A stretch of 64,000 bases of DNA, taken from positions 4,666,823 through 4,730,822 of the forward strand of contig OZ025252.1 of the NCBI GenBank assembly GCA_964019135.1, written 5' to 3'. The notes under the pieces were generated by a model. The model was not told the DNA's origin. It saw only the letters and a list, made by a program, of their open reading frames with translations, and ran no database searches. The number at the start of each line of letters is the position of its first letter. Positions within the stretch are counted from its first letter, which is position 1. The position numbers and the translations under genes are program-made. Origin of the DNA: Arenicola marina (taxonomy: Eukaryota > Annelida > Polychaeta > Arenicolidae). Shown in pieces: positions 46,793-58,043 of this stretch.

Positions 46793-48476
46793 CATTGGTC
46801 CTCACTGCCTGCTGTGGCTGTGGTTGTCCTACCCCTCTTGGTCGTCATCCTTCCTACAGACATTGGTCCTCACTGCCTGCTGTGGCTCTGGTTGTCCTAC
46901 CCCCCTTGGTCGTCACCCTTCCTACAGGCATTGGTCCTCACTGCCTGCAGTGGCTGTGGTTGTCCTACCCCGCTTGGTCGTCATCCTTGCTACAGCCATT
47001 GGTCATCACTGCCTGCTGTGACTCTGGTTGTCCTACCCCCCTTGGTCGTCATCCTTGCTACAGACATTGGTCCTCACTGCCTGCTGTGGCTCTGGTTGTC
47101 CTACCCCCCTTGGTCGTCATCCTTCCTACTTGCATTGGTCCTCACTGCCTGCAGTGGCTGTGGTTGTCCTACCCCCCTTGGTCGTCACCCTTCCTACAGG
47201 CATTGGTCCTCACTGCCTGCTGTGGCTGTGGTTGTCCTACCCCCCCCCACTTGGTCGTCATCCTTCCTACAGACATTGGTCCTCACTCACTGCAGTGGCT
47301 GTGGTTGTCCTACCCCCTTGGTCGTCACCCTTCCTACAGGCATTGGTCCTCACTGCCTGCAGTGGCTGTGGTTGTCCTACCCCGCTTGGTCGTCATCCTA
47401 CCTACAGACATTGGTCCTCACTGCCTGCTGTGGCTCTGGTTGTCCTACTCCGCTTGGTGGTCACCCTTCCTACAGCCATTGGTCCTCACTGCCTGCAGTG
47501 GCTGGGGTTGTCCCACCCCGCTTGGTCGTCATCCTTCCTACAGACATTGGTCCTCACTGTCTGCAGTGGTTGTGGTTTTCCTACCCCTCTTGGTCGTCAC
47601 CCTTTTTACAGGCATTGGTCCTCACTGCCTGCAGTGGCTGTGGTTGTCCTACCCCCCTTGGTCGTCACCCTTCTTACAGGCATTGGTGCTCACTGCCTGC
47701 TGTGGCTGTGGTTGTCCTACCCCTCTTGGTCGTCATCCTTCCTACAGGCATTGGTCCTCACTGCCTGCAGTGGCTGTGGTTGTCCTATCCCCCTTGGTCG
47801 TCATCCTTCCTACAGACATTGGTCCTCACTGCCTGCAGTGGCTGTGGTTGTCCTACCCCCCTTGGTCGTCACCCTTCCTACAGGCATTGGTCCTCACTGC
47901 CTGCAGTGGCTGTGGTTGTCCTACCCCCTTGGTCGTCATCCTTCCTACATGCATTGGTGCTCACTGCCTGCAGTGGCTGTGGTTGTCCTACCCCCTTGGT
48001 CGTCATCCTTCCTACAGACATTGGTCCTCACTGCCTGCTGTGGTTGTCCTACCCCCTTGGTCGTCATCCTTCCTACAGACATTGGTCCTCACTGCCTGCT
48101 GTGGTTGTCCTACCCCCTTGGTCGTCATCCTTCCTACAGACATTGGTCCTCACTGCCTGCTGTGGTTGTCCTACCCCCCTTGGTCGTCATCCTTCCTACA
48201 GACATTGGTCCTCACTGCCTGCTGTGGTTGTCCTACCCCCTTGGTCGTCATCCTTCCTACAGACATTGGTCCTCACTGCCTGCTGTGGTTGTCCTACCCC
48301 CTTGGTCGTCATCCTTCCTACAGACATTGGTCCCCACTGCTTGCTGTGGTTGTCCTACCCCCTTGGTCGTCATCCTTCCTAAAGACATTGGTCCTCACTG
48401 CCTGCTGTGGTTGTCCTACCCCCTTGGTCGTCATCGTTCCTACAGCCATTGGTCCTCACTGCCTGCAGTGGCTCTG
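46793..48476. repeat. Minisatellite, 68-bp then 61-bp unit, about 25 copies; acceptor-like motif per unit
   Basis: About 18 units of 68 bp (CATTGGTCCTCACTGCCTGC, GTGGCTGTGGTTGTCC, CCCTTGGTCGTCATCC, TTCCTACAG) are followed by about seven shorter 61-bp units lacking one GTGGCT-type segment. Nearly every unit ends in a pyrimidine-rich stretch and CTACAG, resembling a 3' splice site, with CTCAC upstream as a possible branchpoint. Long frames through it are by-products. Confidence 0.97.
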
Positions 48477-48895
48477 ATTACCCTACCCCACCCCCTTGCT
48501 GTTGTCCTACCCGCCCTGCAGACATGGATGAACCCCGCCCCCCCCCCCTGGTCACCTTTCTTCGTGCAGCCATTGCTGTGATTGCCATACCCCCCACCCC
48601 CACCCACCCCCAGCCCCGCTGCTCGTCATCAATGCTGCACACCGTACTGTGATTTTGCCTCCCTCCCCCTCCCCCTCCCCCCTCCCCTTGGTCAGCCTCG
48701 CCCTGCAGACATAGGCCAGCCGGGCGCTGGACTCATGTTCTGTGACCCTGAAATGGAGGGCCCCCGATCCGCTTCCCTGCACATCCCAAGGGATGCCTCT
48801 CGCCTCTCCCGCGCTGCCATCACTCACCGCTAGCCAGCCAGCCAGCATCGCGTGCTCATCTACCGCTCCCGTGCCCGCCTTCCTCATATGCTTTC
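48477..48895. other. No exon recognised; C-rich intronic sequence
   Basis: Contains CCCCTCCCC runs at 48660-48690 and a poly-C run at 48536-48549. Possibly a decayed extension of the preceding array, with further CCTGCAGACAT-type copies at 48516 and 48702. Confidence 0.55.
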
Positions 48896-49645
48896 CAACC
48901 CATCCCCAGCCCCAACCCCAGGCCCACCCGCAGCCCCGGCCATAGCCCCATCCCTAGTCTCCGTCTCAGCCCCAGCGGCAGACCCAGCCATAGCCATAGC
49001 CATAGCCATGACCTCAGCTCCAGCCCCAGCCATAGCCCCAGCTCTTGTCTCAGTCTCAGCTACAGCATCAGCCCAAGCCCCAGCCTCAATCTCAGCTCCA
49101 GCCGCACCGCCAGCCCCAGCTTCAATCCCAGCCTCCGCCTCAATCTCAGCTCCAGCCTCAATCTCAGCTCCAGCCTCAGCCTCAATCTCAGCTCCACCCT
49201 CAGCCTCAATCTCAGCTCCACCCTCCATCTCAATTCCATCCTCAGCCTCAATCACAGCTTCAGCGCCAGCCCCAGCCTTAGCTCCAGCCTCAACCCCAAC
49301 CGCTGACCCAGATTTAGACGCTGACCCAGACCCAGGCCCAGACCCAGTCTCAGACCCAGTCTCAGACCCAGCCTCCGACCCGGCCTCCGACCCAGCCTTA
49401 AACACAGCCTCAGACCCAGTTTCAGCCCCAGCCTCAAACCCAGCCTCAGACCCAGCATCAAACCCAGCCTCATACCCAGACCCTGCATCAGACCCAGATC
49501 CAAACCCTAACCCTACATCAGAGCCAGATCATGAGCCAGACCCAGACCTAGACGCCGAACAAGACCATGACCCTGACCGTGACCCAAATCCTGACCTGAC
49601 CCTGACCTTGACCTCGACTCTGACCTTGACTTTGACCTCTTCACT
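48896..49645. repeat. Degenerate 6-bp-based array (CAGCCC/CAGCCT/CAGACC)
   Basis: Hexamer-like repeats such as CTCAGCTCCAGCCTCAATC grade into CAGACCCAGCCTCAGACC and then into GACCCTGACC at the right end. The 6-bp period keeps all frames on the strand open (Ala/Pro/Ser or Gln/Pro repeats) without implying coding. Confidence 0.93.
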
Positions 49646-49751
49646 CTCTTTCACCAGTCGGTCTCTCGTTTTGTCTTAAATTTATCATTTTTCTGCGTGT
49701 CTTCTTTTTAAATTCGGCCCTATGTTCTCTTCTCTTCACGTTCAGGCCCCT

Positions 49752-50090
49752 GCTCGTCTCTCTCTATCTCGCTCTCCATCTCTCGCTCTCCATCTCGTTC
49801 TCCGTCTCTCGCTCTTCATCTCTCGTTCTCCATCTCTCGCTCTCCATCTCTCGCTCTCCATCTCTCGCTCTCCAGCGCTCGCTCTCCATCTCTCGCTCTC
49901 CATTTCGCTATCCGTCTCTCGCTTTCCATCGCTCGCTCTCCCTCTCGCTCTCCGTCTCTCGCTCTCCATCTATCGCTCTCCATCGCTCGCTCTCCATCTC
50001 GTGCTCTCCACCTCTCGTTCTCCATCTCTCGCTCTCCATCTCTCGCTCTCCATCTCTCGCTCTCCGTCTCTCGCTCTCCATCTCTCTGTT
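49752..50090. repeat. Pyrimidine-rich array, 14-bp unit, about 24 copies
   Basis: TCTCGCTCTCCATC units with small variants (GTTC, CGTC, TATC). Near-pure pyrimidine on the + strand apart from one G and one A per unit. Confidence 0.96.
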
Positions 50091-50321
50091 GAAAACTGAC
50101 TATGTCTGTGATGTCCGTGCCGCCTGTAGTAGCTTCCAGTTAAAGGCAGCCTCTGAGGATTGGGAGCCAGGAGCCCGGCCAGGCTGAGTGAGTGTGCGCT
50201 CTGTGCTGGTCCATGCCACCTGCATCCTGGGCAGGATTGATAGACCTCAGTTAGCTCCCAGCCATTGATGGGCTGCAGATTGGCACTTATTAGCATTTAT
50301 ATGAAGGGGGGGCTTGGATCG

Positions 50322-50512
50322 CCGCCTCCTCTTCCTCTTCTTCCTCCTCCTCCTCCTCCTCCTCCTCCTCCTCCTCCTCCTCCTCCTCCTCCTCCTACTC
50401 CTCCTCCTTCTCCCCTTCCTCTTCTTCCTCCTCCTCCTCCTCCTCCTCCTCTTCTTTTCCTCTTCCTCCTCCTCCTCCTTCTCCTCCACCTCTCTTCCTC
50501 CTCCTTTCTCAC
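50322..50512. repeat. (CCT)n microsatellite
   Basis: CCT/CTT trinucleotides with a long near-perfect run from about 50343 to 50400. A homopyrimidine strand within intron 1. Confidence 0.96.
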
Positions 50513-50568
50513 CGTGCCACGCGCCGTCTACGTCCCTGGAAAGGCCCTCTAGGGGCGACTAACGCCTG

Positions 50569-51899
50569 TGACATGCACGTCTCACACATACACGTCTGAA
50601 ACATACCTGGGACATGCACGTCTCACACATACTCGTCTGAAACATACCTGGGACATGCACGTCTCACACATACACGTCTGAAACATACCTGGGACATGCA
50701 CGTCTCACACATACACGTCTGAAACATACCTGGGACATGCACGTCTCGCACATACACGTCTGAAACATACCTGGGACATGCACGTCTCACACATACTCGT
50801 CTGAAACATACCTGGGACATGCACGTCTCACACATACTCGTCTGAAACATACCTGGGACATGCACGTCTCACACATACTCGTCTGAAACATACCTGGGAC
50901 ATGCACGTCTCACACATACTCGTCTGAAACATACCTGGGACATGCACGTCTCACACATACACGTCTGAAACATACCTGGGACATACACGTCTCACACATA
51001 CACGTCTGAAACATACCTGGGACATGCACGTCTCACACATACACGTCTGAAACATACCTGGGACATGCACGTCTCACACATACACGTCTGAAACATACCT
51101 GGGACATGCACGTCTCACACATACACGTCTGAAACATACCTGGGACATGCACGTCTCACACATACACGTCTGAAACATACCTGGGACATGCACGTCTCAC
51201 ACATACTCGTCTGAAACATACCTGGGACATGCACGTCTCACACATACTCGTCTGACACATACCTGGGACATGCACGTCTCACACATACTCGTCTGAAACA
51301 TACCTGGGACATGCACGTCTCACACATACTCGTCTGAAACATACCTGGGACATGCACGTCTCACACATACTCGTCTGAAACATACCTGGGACATGCACGT
51401 CTCACACATACACGTCTGAAACATACCTGGGACATGCACGTCTCACACATACACGTCTGAAACATACCTGGGACATGCACGTCTCACACATACACGTCTG
51501 AAACATACCTGGGACATGCACGTCTCACACATACACGTCTGAAACATACCTGGGACATGCACGTCTCACACATACACGTCTGAAACATACCTGGGACATG
51601 CACGTCTCACACATACTCGTCTGAAACATACCTGGGACATGCACGTCTCACACATACTCGTCTGAAACATACCTGGGACATGCACGTCTCACACATACTC
51701 GTCTGAAACATACCTGGGACATGCACGTCTCACACATACTCGTCTGAAACATACCTGGGACATGCACGTCTCACACATACACGTCTGAAACATACATGGG
51801 ACATGCACGTCTCACACATCTCGTCTGAAACATACCTGGGACATGCACGTCTCACACATACACGTCTGAAACATACCTGGGACATGCACGTCTCACATA
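50569..51899. repeat. Minisatellite, 41-bp unit, about 32 copies (intron 1)
   Basis: Units GACATGCACGTCTCACACAT, ACACGTCTGA and AACATACCTGG. A single-base variant (ACACG versus ACTCG) runs in blocks of about four to six units that alternate along the array. This indicates duplication of blocks of roughly ten units. Confidence 0.98.
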
Positions 51900-52146
51900 G
51901 TACTCTCCTTGCACTGTACAGAGCTACCGACTGGGTCATCAGGTTGGCTCTCCCTTGCACTGTACAGAGCTACCGACTGGGCCATCAGGTTGGCTCTCCC
52001 TACACTAACTACCGACTGGCCCATCATGTTAGCTCTCCCTGCACTGTACAGAGCTACCGACTGGGCCATCATGTTGGCTCCCCCTACATTGTACAGAGCT
52101 ACCGACTGGGCCATCATGCTGGCTCTCCCTGCACTGTACAGAGCTC
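51900..52146. repeat. Minisatellite, 46-bp unit, about 5 copies
   Basis: Units GCACTGTACAGAGCTACCGA, CTGGGCCATCATGTTGG and CTCTCCCT. The middle copy lacks the GCACTGTACAGAG part. It directly follows the 41-bp array. Confidence 0.95.
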
Positions 52147-52383
52147 TTAAGGACTTAATTACGTGATCTACTTGGCTGTGTTTCGGGCGGACCACCCAGA
52201 TTTGACGTTACGACCTTTGATCACTCTCTACTGGCCGGATTGAGTGATGTGTGCAGGTATATCGGCGTGGCGTAATGAAGACCTTATGGGGCAATTAGAG
52301 CCCAGGGGCTGAAGGGGCAGGCAGGGGGTGGGGGGCGCGGCTTGGAGAGGCCGGGGGCTGGGGGGGGGGTCTGTTGTTAGAGG

Positions 52384-52640
52384 CCTGATGGTGTGGTGGC
52401 CTGGTTAGGATGTTGTGGTGGCCTGGAGAGGCTGATGGGGTGGCCTGGGGAGACTGATGTGGTGGCCTGGGGAGGCTGATGCGGTGGCCTGAGAAGGCTG
52501 ATGTGGTGGCCTGGGGAGGCTGATGTGGTGGCCTGGAGAGGCTGATGTGGTGGCCTGAGAATGCTGATGTGGTGGCCTGGGGAGGCTGATGCGGTGGCCT
52601 GAGAATGATGTGATGGTGTGGGGAATAGGCTGATGTGGTA
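52384..52640. repeat. Degenerate array, 22-bp unit, about 11 copies
   Basis: GATGTGGTGGCCTGGGGAGGCT units with AGAGG and GAGAATGC variants. Purine- and G-rich on the + strand. Confidence 0.93.
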
Positions 52641-52979
52641 GTTGGGGCGGGGCCCTGGGAGATGGAGGGGGGTGGGGGTCTGATGTGGGTCGCTGATGTG
52701 CACTGATTGTCTCTCGCAGAGACGGCTGCCCGCTGCGCCGCCTGACCCACGAGGTACCTTGGGGATCATGTCGGCGAGGGAGGGAGGGAGCTGTGGGGAG
52801 GGGGTGAAGAAGCAGGGTGAAGGACGCTTACATTGAGTGGGGCAAGATGGACCGTGTGGCATGAGCCTAGGGCGAGGTCCGGGGGGCGGGGGTGGGATGC
52901 CAGGAGGCGGGTGGTAATAGAGCCGTGGGGGGGGGAGGGAGGGGTATGCAGATCTTGGTGAGGTACCTTTGTTCGTGAG

Positions 52980-53320
52980 AGAAGCGCCGCGAAGCCCCTT
53001 GTTGGCTCGCCCCCCCAACCCACCCACTGACCCACCGACCGGTGGAGGGCTAGAGACCGACCGCTCTGTCCTCAACTGCCACTGCCGCCAGACTCCGAAC
53101 CCGTGAAGCTGGACTGGCGGGCTCCCTGGCTGGCTCCCTGGCTCACAGGACTCTCAGTGCTGGGTAGATGGATGGATGGATGCGGCGGATGGTGGGCTGG
53201 ACGACCGCGCGGCGGCGATGGGCTCGGCGGAAGGACGGACAGCCGATGCTGACCCCACCTAGCGGCCGAGCTGCGCGCGCCGCGGAGAATAACGCCCCCT
53301 GGCGTCGGTCCTGATGGTGA
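52980..53320. promoter_or_regulatory. CpG-rich segment inside intron 1 (possible internal promoter)
   Basis: CpG-dense unique sequence with GCGCGCGCCGCGG at 53273-53285 and GACCGCGCGGCGGCGATGG near 53202-53221. It stands out from the surrounding G-rich repeats. It could be an alternative promoter, an intronic CpG island or part of an unrecognised gene. Direction cannot be decided. Confidence 0.25.
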
Positions 53321-53505
53321 GGGGGTGAGAGGGGGGGGGGGTCAGGAAACCCGCAGTAGTTGAGAGGCCAACTAGCTGGTGGCCTTGCTGTTTGACGGGG
53401 GTGGGGGATGGGGTGGGGGGGGGGGAGGGGGTGCTAGGGATAGGGTGGTAGGGGGTGGCTAGGGATGGGATGGGTAGGGGGTGGCTGGGGATGGGGTGGA
53501 TCCAG

Positions 53506-53617
53506 AGGCCCCGCTTCCTGCCGCTCCGAAAGGTCATCCAGGCAATCCACGACCTCGGCGATAAGCTGCTGCACTGGGACCCTTCCGTGGGGCACTGGGG
53601 AGACTTTGAGGAGGAGG
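53506..53617 (+). other. Coding-like segment of unknown identity
   Basis: A 37-residue open stretch reading RPRFLPLR then KVIQAIHDLGDKLLHWDPSV and GHWGDFEEE stands out from the G-rich surroundings by varied amino acids and GC-ending codons. I do not recognise it. An AG precedes it (53504-53505) but with no pyrimidine tract, and the following GT (53618) is a poor donor. It may be an exon of an unknown gene, a processed fragment, or chance. Confidence 0.25.
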
Positions 53618-54633
53618 GTGGGGTGGGGGTGGGTCGGGTGGTATGGGGGGCGAGGGTGCTGGCTACCGCTGGGAGAGAGGGGCAGGGGTGTCAGGATGGC
53701 AGCGGCAGAAACTGGGGTCTAGCAGTAAGGATGAGGCGGGGGGGAGGGGGGGGGGGGTGGATGAGGGGGTGTGGCGTGGCACGGGTGCCGCGGGTGCCGG
53801 AGTCACGATAGTTTGCGAATAATAACCAGAGGAGTATGTGATAACGCACCCTGAGATTCAGTTTGTCAAATTCAATCCCCGCCCCGAGTTCTGTTTTTAT
53901 CGGAGGGTAGCTGTGGTCTGTTTCATGGCTGGCAATGTCATGAAGCTGTTTAACACGGTAATCGGGTGTCGGTAATGGAGAAGCGGAGGGGTGGAGGTCG
54001 GGGTAGAGGCGGCCCCCACCTTTCCCCTCCACTCCTACGACCACCCGCCCCCTTCCACGCCCATGCCCCCGAGGTATGAGTCGGCTGATTGCTCTGAAGG
54101 TTGTCCGGGCAGCCCCACTGTAAACTCACATCTATATGCTTTCGGTAAGCCAGAGGTGCAAGACACGGGAGCTGAACAAAGTAAATATTGATCATCTTAT
54201 ATTAGCCCCAGTTGTATCAGGGGATTTGCCATGGGCTCAGTGCCCAGCGTGGCTTTACTCGATGTCCACGCCATCTGTGCCTTGGTTTTTTCGCTTCTAT
54301 TTTTTCAATGTTTAACCATGATAAATGTTATATTTCCTTTACAAAATTGTCCGTCATATCGTTCATCGTATCATTCATTGACCGCATTTCCTATTATCCT
54401 ATTCATTAAATCAATGGCTTGTTATATAGCGTTTACAGCTGGAGAGTCTTTTTGCCTGTTGGGTCGCCACGTGTTGTGCTGGGTAGGACGTTGTTGGTCA
54501 AGGAGGTCCACCTGTGCCACCACGTCTGTGTGTGCAGGTGGTCCCGTCGCAGGCATTGAACGTTATAAGCTCAGGCCCCTTAGGAGTTAAGAGGTTCAAT
54601 GATGATCAGTCTATCAAAGAATCAAGCGGCAGT
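53618..54633. other. Intronic sequence, no exon recognised
   Basis: G-rich to about 53760, then unique and increasingly AT-rich. Nothing is recognised. Confidence 0.5.
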
Positions 54634-55098
54634 CTCGCTGACCCATACTAATGACCCATATCGCTGACCCATGCCCTTCACCCATATCGCTGACCCATAC
54701 CGCTGGTCCATGCCGCTGGTCCATACCGCTCTTAATAATGACCCATACCGCTGACCCATGCCCTTCACCCATACCGCTGGTCCATGCCGCTGGTCCATAC
54801 CGCTATTACTAATGACCCATACCGCTGACCCATGCCCTTCACCCATACCGCTGGTCCATACCGCTGGTCCATACCGCTGACCCATACCGCTGACCCATAC
54901 TAATGACCCATACCGCTGACCTATGCCGCTGGTCCATACCGCTGACCCATGCCGCTGACCCATACCGCTGACCCATACTAATGACCCATACCGTTGACCC
55001 ATACCGCTGACCCATGCCGCTGGTCCATACCGCTGACCCATACCGCTGGTCCATACCGCTGACCCATACCGCTGACCCATACCGCTGACCCATACTGA
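54634..55098. repeat. Minisatellite, 13-bp-based unit, about 35 copies
   Basis: CCGCTGACCCATA and CCGCTGGTCCATA units, with inserted CTAATGACCCATA and CCCTTCACCCATA. The order of variants repeats in longer blocks. It ends about 160 bp upstream of RGS exon 2. Minus-strand frames are by-products. Confidence 0.96.
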
Positions 55099-55256
55099 AT
55101 CTTCTGTTTTCCCCTATTGTCAATATACCTCATGCGAACTGTGTCATGCTATCGTCTTTCTAAATCACCGCGTGATGACACAACTTAATGTTCTGATGAG
55201 AACCGTCGTATTAAACCTTACGTCTATGACTAACCCCACTGCCATTTTTCTTCCAG

Positions 55257-55307
55257 GTACTGACCTTATCAGCTGGATCATGCGAAATCTGGACGTAGAA
55301 GACCAAA
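55257..55307 (+). CDS. R7-family RGS protein, exon 2: DEP domain
   Basis: 51 bp, phase 1 in and phase 1 out. It completes Gly33 and encodes TDLISWIMRNLDVEDQ (residues 34-49), continuing exon 1 exactly as in RGS6/7 DEP domains, where a G-D-I/L-x-x-W-I/L motif stands at this place. Borders are a strong acceptor (CCATTTTTCTTCCAG, preceded by a branchpoint-like GACTAAC) and a consensus donor GTAAGT at 55308. The upstream intron is about 14.8 kb and almost filled with minisatellites. The downstream intron is about 1.0 kb. Confidence 0.95.
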
Positions 55308-55382
55308 GTAAGTAGCGACGCGTCATCATGGGCAATGCAGTGCGCAAGTGGTAAATGGTGACAATAATTGTTCACTTGGTCC

Positions 55383-55645
55383 GACTGGTTGCTTCCCGGC
55401 CACAAGGTAGCAAGTTCATTTTGTGGACTGACTGGTTCCCGGCCCCATGCTAGCAAGTTCATTCTGTGGACAGGCTGGGTCCCGGCCACAAGCTAGCAAG
55501 TCCATTCTGTGGACAGGCTGGGTCTCGGCCACAAGCTAGCAAGTCCATTCTGTGGCCTGACTGGTTCCCTGCCACAAGCCAGCAGGTTCATTCTGTGGCC
55601 TGACTGGTTCCCTGCCCCGAGCTAGCAATTTCATTCTGTGGCATT
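55383..55645. repeat. Minisatellite, 43-bp unit, about 6 copies
   Basis: Units contain GACTGGTTCCCGGCCACAAG, CTAGCAAGTTCATTCTGTGG and variants (CAGGCTGGGTC). It starts about 75 bp downstream of the exon 2 donor. Unrelated to the 43-bp unit at 34.5-40.4 kb. Confidence 0.95.
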
Positions 55646-56335
55646 ACGTCAATATCACAACTACGGGATGTGGAGGCCACCTGACCCTCTTTTTTGTGTT
55701 GTAATAGACACTTTAACGTGAGGTGGTTTCTCAGCTGTTAGGACCCGCAATTTAATTCAACAATTTGGGTCGATATCTTGTTCCATAAAAGTTGGCAATC
55801 ACCTACCTGACCTGTGCAATGGCGAGATGTGAAGTATGCACACCGACTTAAAAATGGAAAATAAATATTTACACCTAGATGTAATAACTGGATGAATTAA
55901 TCAATGAGTCGTTGTAGCAACTGCCGGGGGTAGTCAAGACATAATGGGTGCCAATCAGCACTTCTCATTTCGTTGACAAATTCCCTAAACCCTCCCAATA
56001 CAATGCTACCATATATTGAGAGAGCCGCTGTCACATATACGTAGCAGACGACTGTTGCTCACATTATATATTGGTATACCATTCATCGTAAAGCACCGCT
56101 GTTTCCGCTGGATTCTACGGAATTCGACAAAGAAATGCAAATATCGACAGACCCCATTTTATCATTATTTCAAAGCTGAAAATCTGTAATATATAGAAAA
56201 AAATACTTACTTTTTTTGTAATAGCTTTATACATCCAACATGCGTGGATGGTGTTTGCAGTCTGAGACGCCTACAATTATACCTACCTTAATGGGCGTTA
56301 CTTCGCTAACGAGTGTAATTTTCCTCGATGATCAG
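55646..56335. other. Intron 2 unique sequence
   Basis: AT-richer unique sequence, no exon recognised. It ends in the exon 3 acceptor, with a CTAAC about 30 bp upstream as a likely branchpoint. Confidence 0.6.
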
Positions 56336-56442
56336 TTGAAGCGCTGCACCTTGCTCATCTGATGGCTGCTCACGGATACCTGTTCCCTATAGACGACCAC
56401 ATTCTGACCGTGAAGAACGACAACACATACTACAGGTTTCAG
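56336..56442 (+). CDS. R7-family RGS protein, exon 3: C-terminal part of DEP domain
   Basis: 107 bp, phase 1 in, phase 0 out. It completes Ile50 and encodes residues 51-85, [20 protein letters not shown] followed by [15 protein letters not shown]. The EALHL, LMAAHGY and YRFQ elements are hallmarks of the RGS6/7 DEP domain. Borders: acceptor TTCCTCGATGATCAG and consensus donor GTGAGT at 56443. The sequence is intact and under evident coding constraint. Because it ends on a codon boundary, it can be joined to either version of exon 4. Confidence 0.96.
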
Positions 56443-56523
56443 GTGAGTGGCGCTCGGCAGGTTCAGATTCTTAAGGTAAAGTGATAAAATACGGGCAGCT
56501 TTTGCCCGCGTCACTGACACGTG

Positions 56524-57335
56524 CTCGCTACTGGGAGGTAGGTCCTCACAGCTGTGAGAACTACTTGTATACGTAGGATTACCCCAGCTGTAAGAACTTC
56601 TTAGTGTATATATTATGGTCAGCTGTTAGGATTACTGCCGCTGTAAGAACTTCTTGTCGTATATATTATGGTCAGCTGTTAGGATTACTGCCGCTGTAAG
56701 AACTTCTTAGCGTATATATTATGGTCAGCTGTTAGGATTACGCCAGCTGTAAGAACTTCTTAGCGTATATATTATGGTAAACTGTTAGGATTACTGCCGC
56801 TGTAAGAACTTCTTGGCGTATATATTATGGTCAGCTGTTAGGATTACTGCCGCTGTAAGAACTTCTTAGCGTATATATTATGGTCAACTGTTAGGATTAC
56901 GCCAGCTGTAAGACCTTCTTAGCGTATATATTATGGTCAGCTGTTAGGATTACTGCCGCTGTAAGAACTTCTTACCGTATATATTATGGTCAGCTGTTAG
57001 GATTACGCCAGCTGTAAGAACTTCTTGGCGTATATATTATGGTCAACTGTTAGGATTACGCCAGCTGTAAGACCTTCTTATCGTATATATTATGGTCAGC
57101 TGTTAGGATTACTGCCGCTGTAAGAACTTCTGAGCGTATATATTATGGTCAGCTGTTAGGATTACGCCAGCTGTAAGAACTTCTTACCGTATATATTATG
57201 GTCAGCTGTTAGGATTACGCCAGCTGTAAGAACTTCTCAGCGTATATATTATGGTCAACTGTTAGGATTACGCCAGCTGTAAGAACTTCTTACCGTATAT
57301 ATTATGGTCAGCTGTTAGGATTACGCCAACAATAT
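56524..57335. repeat. Minisatellite, 52/53-bp unit, about 15 copies; donor-like motif per unit
   Basis: Units contain GCTGTAAGAACTTCTTAGCG, TATATATTATGGTCAGCTGT and TAGGATTAC. Units alternate between ACTGCCGC and ACGCCAGC forms, with two-unit blocks repeating. Each has CTGTAAGA, close to a 5' splice donor. It begins about 80 bp downstream of the exon 3 donor. Confidence 0.97.
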
Positions 57336-58043
57336 AAACTGCTTAGCGTCTATTCTATGAATGAGTTAACATGTACTGTAAACTGTCAGTGAGGCTGAGT
57401 TTAGGTATTATGCTTACATCTGTCAGGATGAGTGAGGTCGCGTATTATGCATACGGCAGTTAAGACTGCAAAGGTTACAGGCTGTGATGACATCTGTAAG
57501 GGCGGATGGGTTTCTATATTGTACTAAGAGATGTCAGGCAGGTTTGATTGTACATTTGATCCTCACAGCTGTTAGAACTGTGAGAGCTATTATATTATAA
57601 ATAGATTTATGTATCATCCACACAACTCCGCAGCTGTCTTGAGTCTATACCAAATCCTACCTATATGCTCAGACCTGATGTTTACAGCTGCTGTACATTG
57701 TTATGGAGAGTACAACTGTTAACCGTCCAAGTGTCGCAGCTGTAAACACGACTACGCAAACTAAGGCTCACAGCCGAAGGGTGTTTAATGTATCACAGTT
57801 GTAAGGACCACTGAACCGTTTTAAGGAAAGACGTTAATTATGTCCTCACATAGTTAAAGTAAACGATCGTTGGCTTGTCGTGATGGTAAAAGATAACAGT
57901 TGTGAGTAAGGACCATCAAGTCAAGTTATAAAATAGGCAGAACTTTAAGGATTACGCGGACTGTGAAGTGAACATGTTAAAGACGCCAACACCAGGACAG
58001 TATGGGATTGGCAATTAAGGCTCGCTATGAGTTTAACTGGTCC
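57336..58043. other. Intron 3 sequence; faint extension of the preceding array
   Basis: Motifs such as CAGCTGTTAGAAC and CAGCTGTAAACAC recur irregularly up to about 57800. They suggest decayed copies of the 53-bp unit. No exon is recognised. Confidence 0.55.

Noticed and set aside
46408-48477. A 689-codon frame that could be read as a Cys/Leu-rich repeat protein
   Set aside because: It is mostly the 68-bp array; two other frames over the same array are equally open, and the non-repeat start resembles nothing known. It lies in intron 1 of the RGS gene.
48852-49679. Ala/Pro/Ser-rich frame resembling a low-complexity secreted protein
   Set aside because: The underlying DNA is a 6-bp-period tandem repeat with other frames also open.
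52720-52753. Small exon-like segment (CTCTCGCAG before, GAG then GTACCT after) in intron 1
   Set aside because: 34 bp would shift the frame, and reading on from exon 1 meets a TGA inside it. It could be a poison exon, but nothing beyond weak splice sites supports it.
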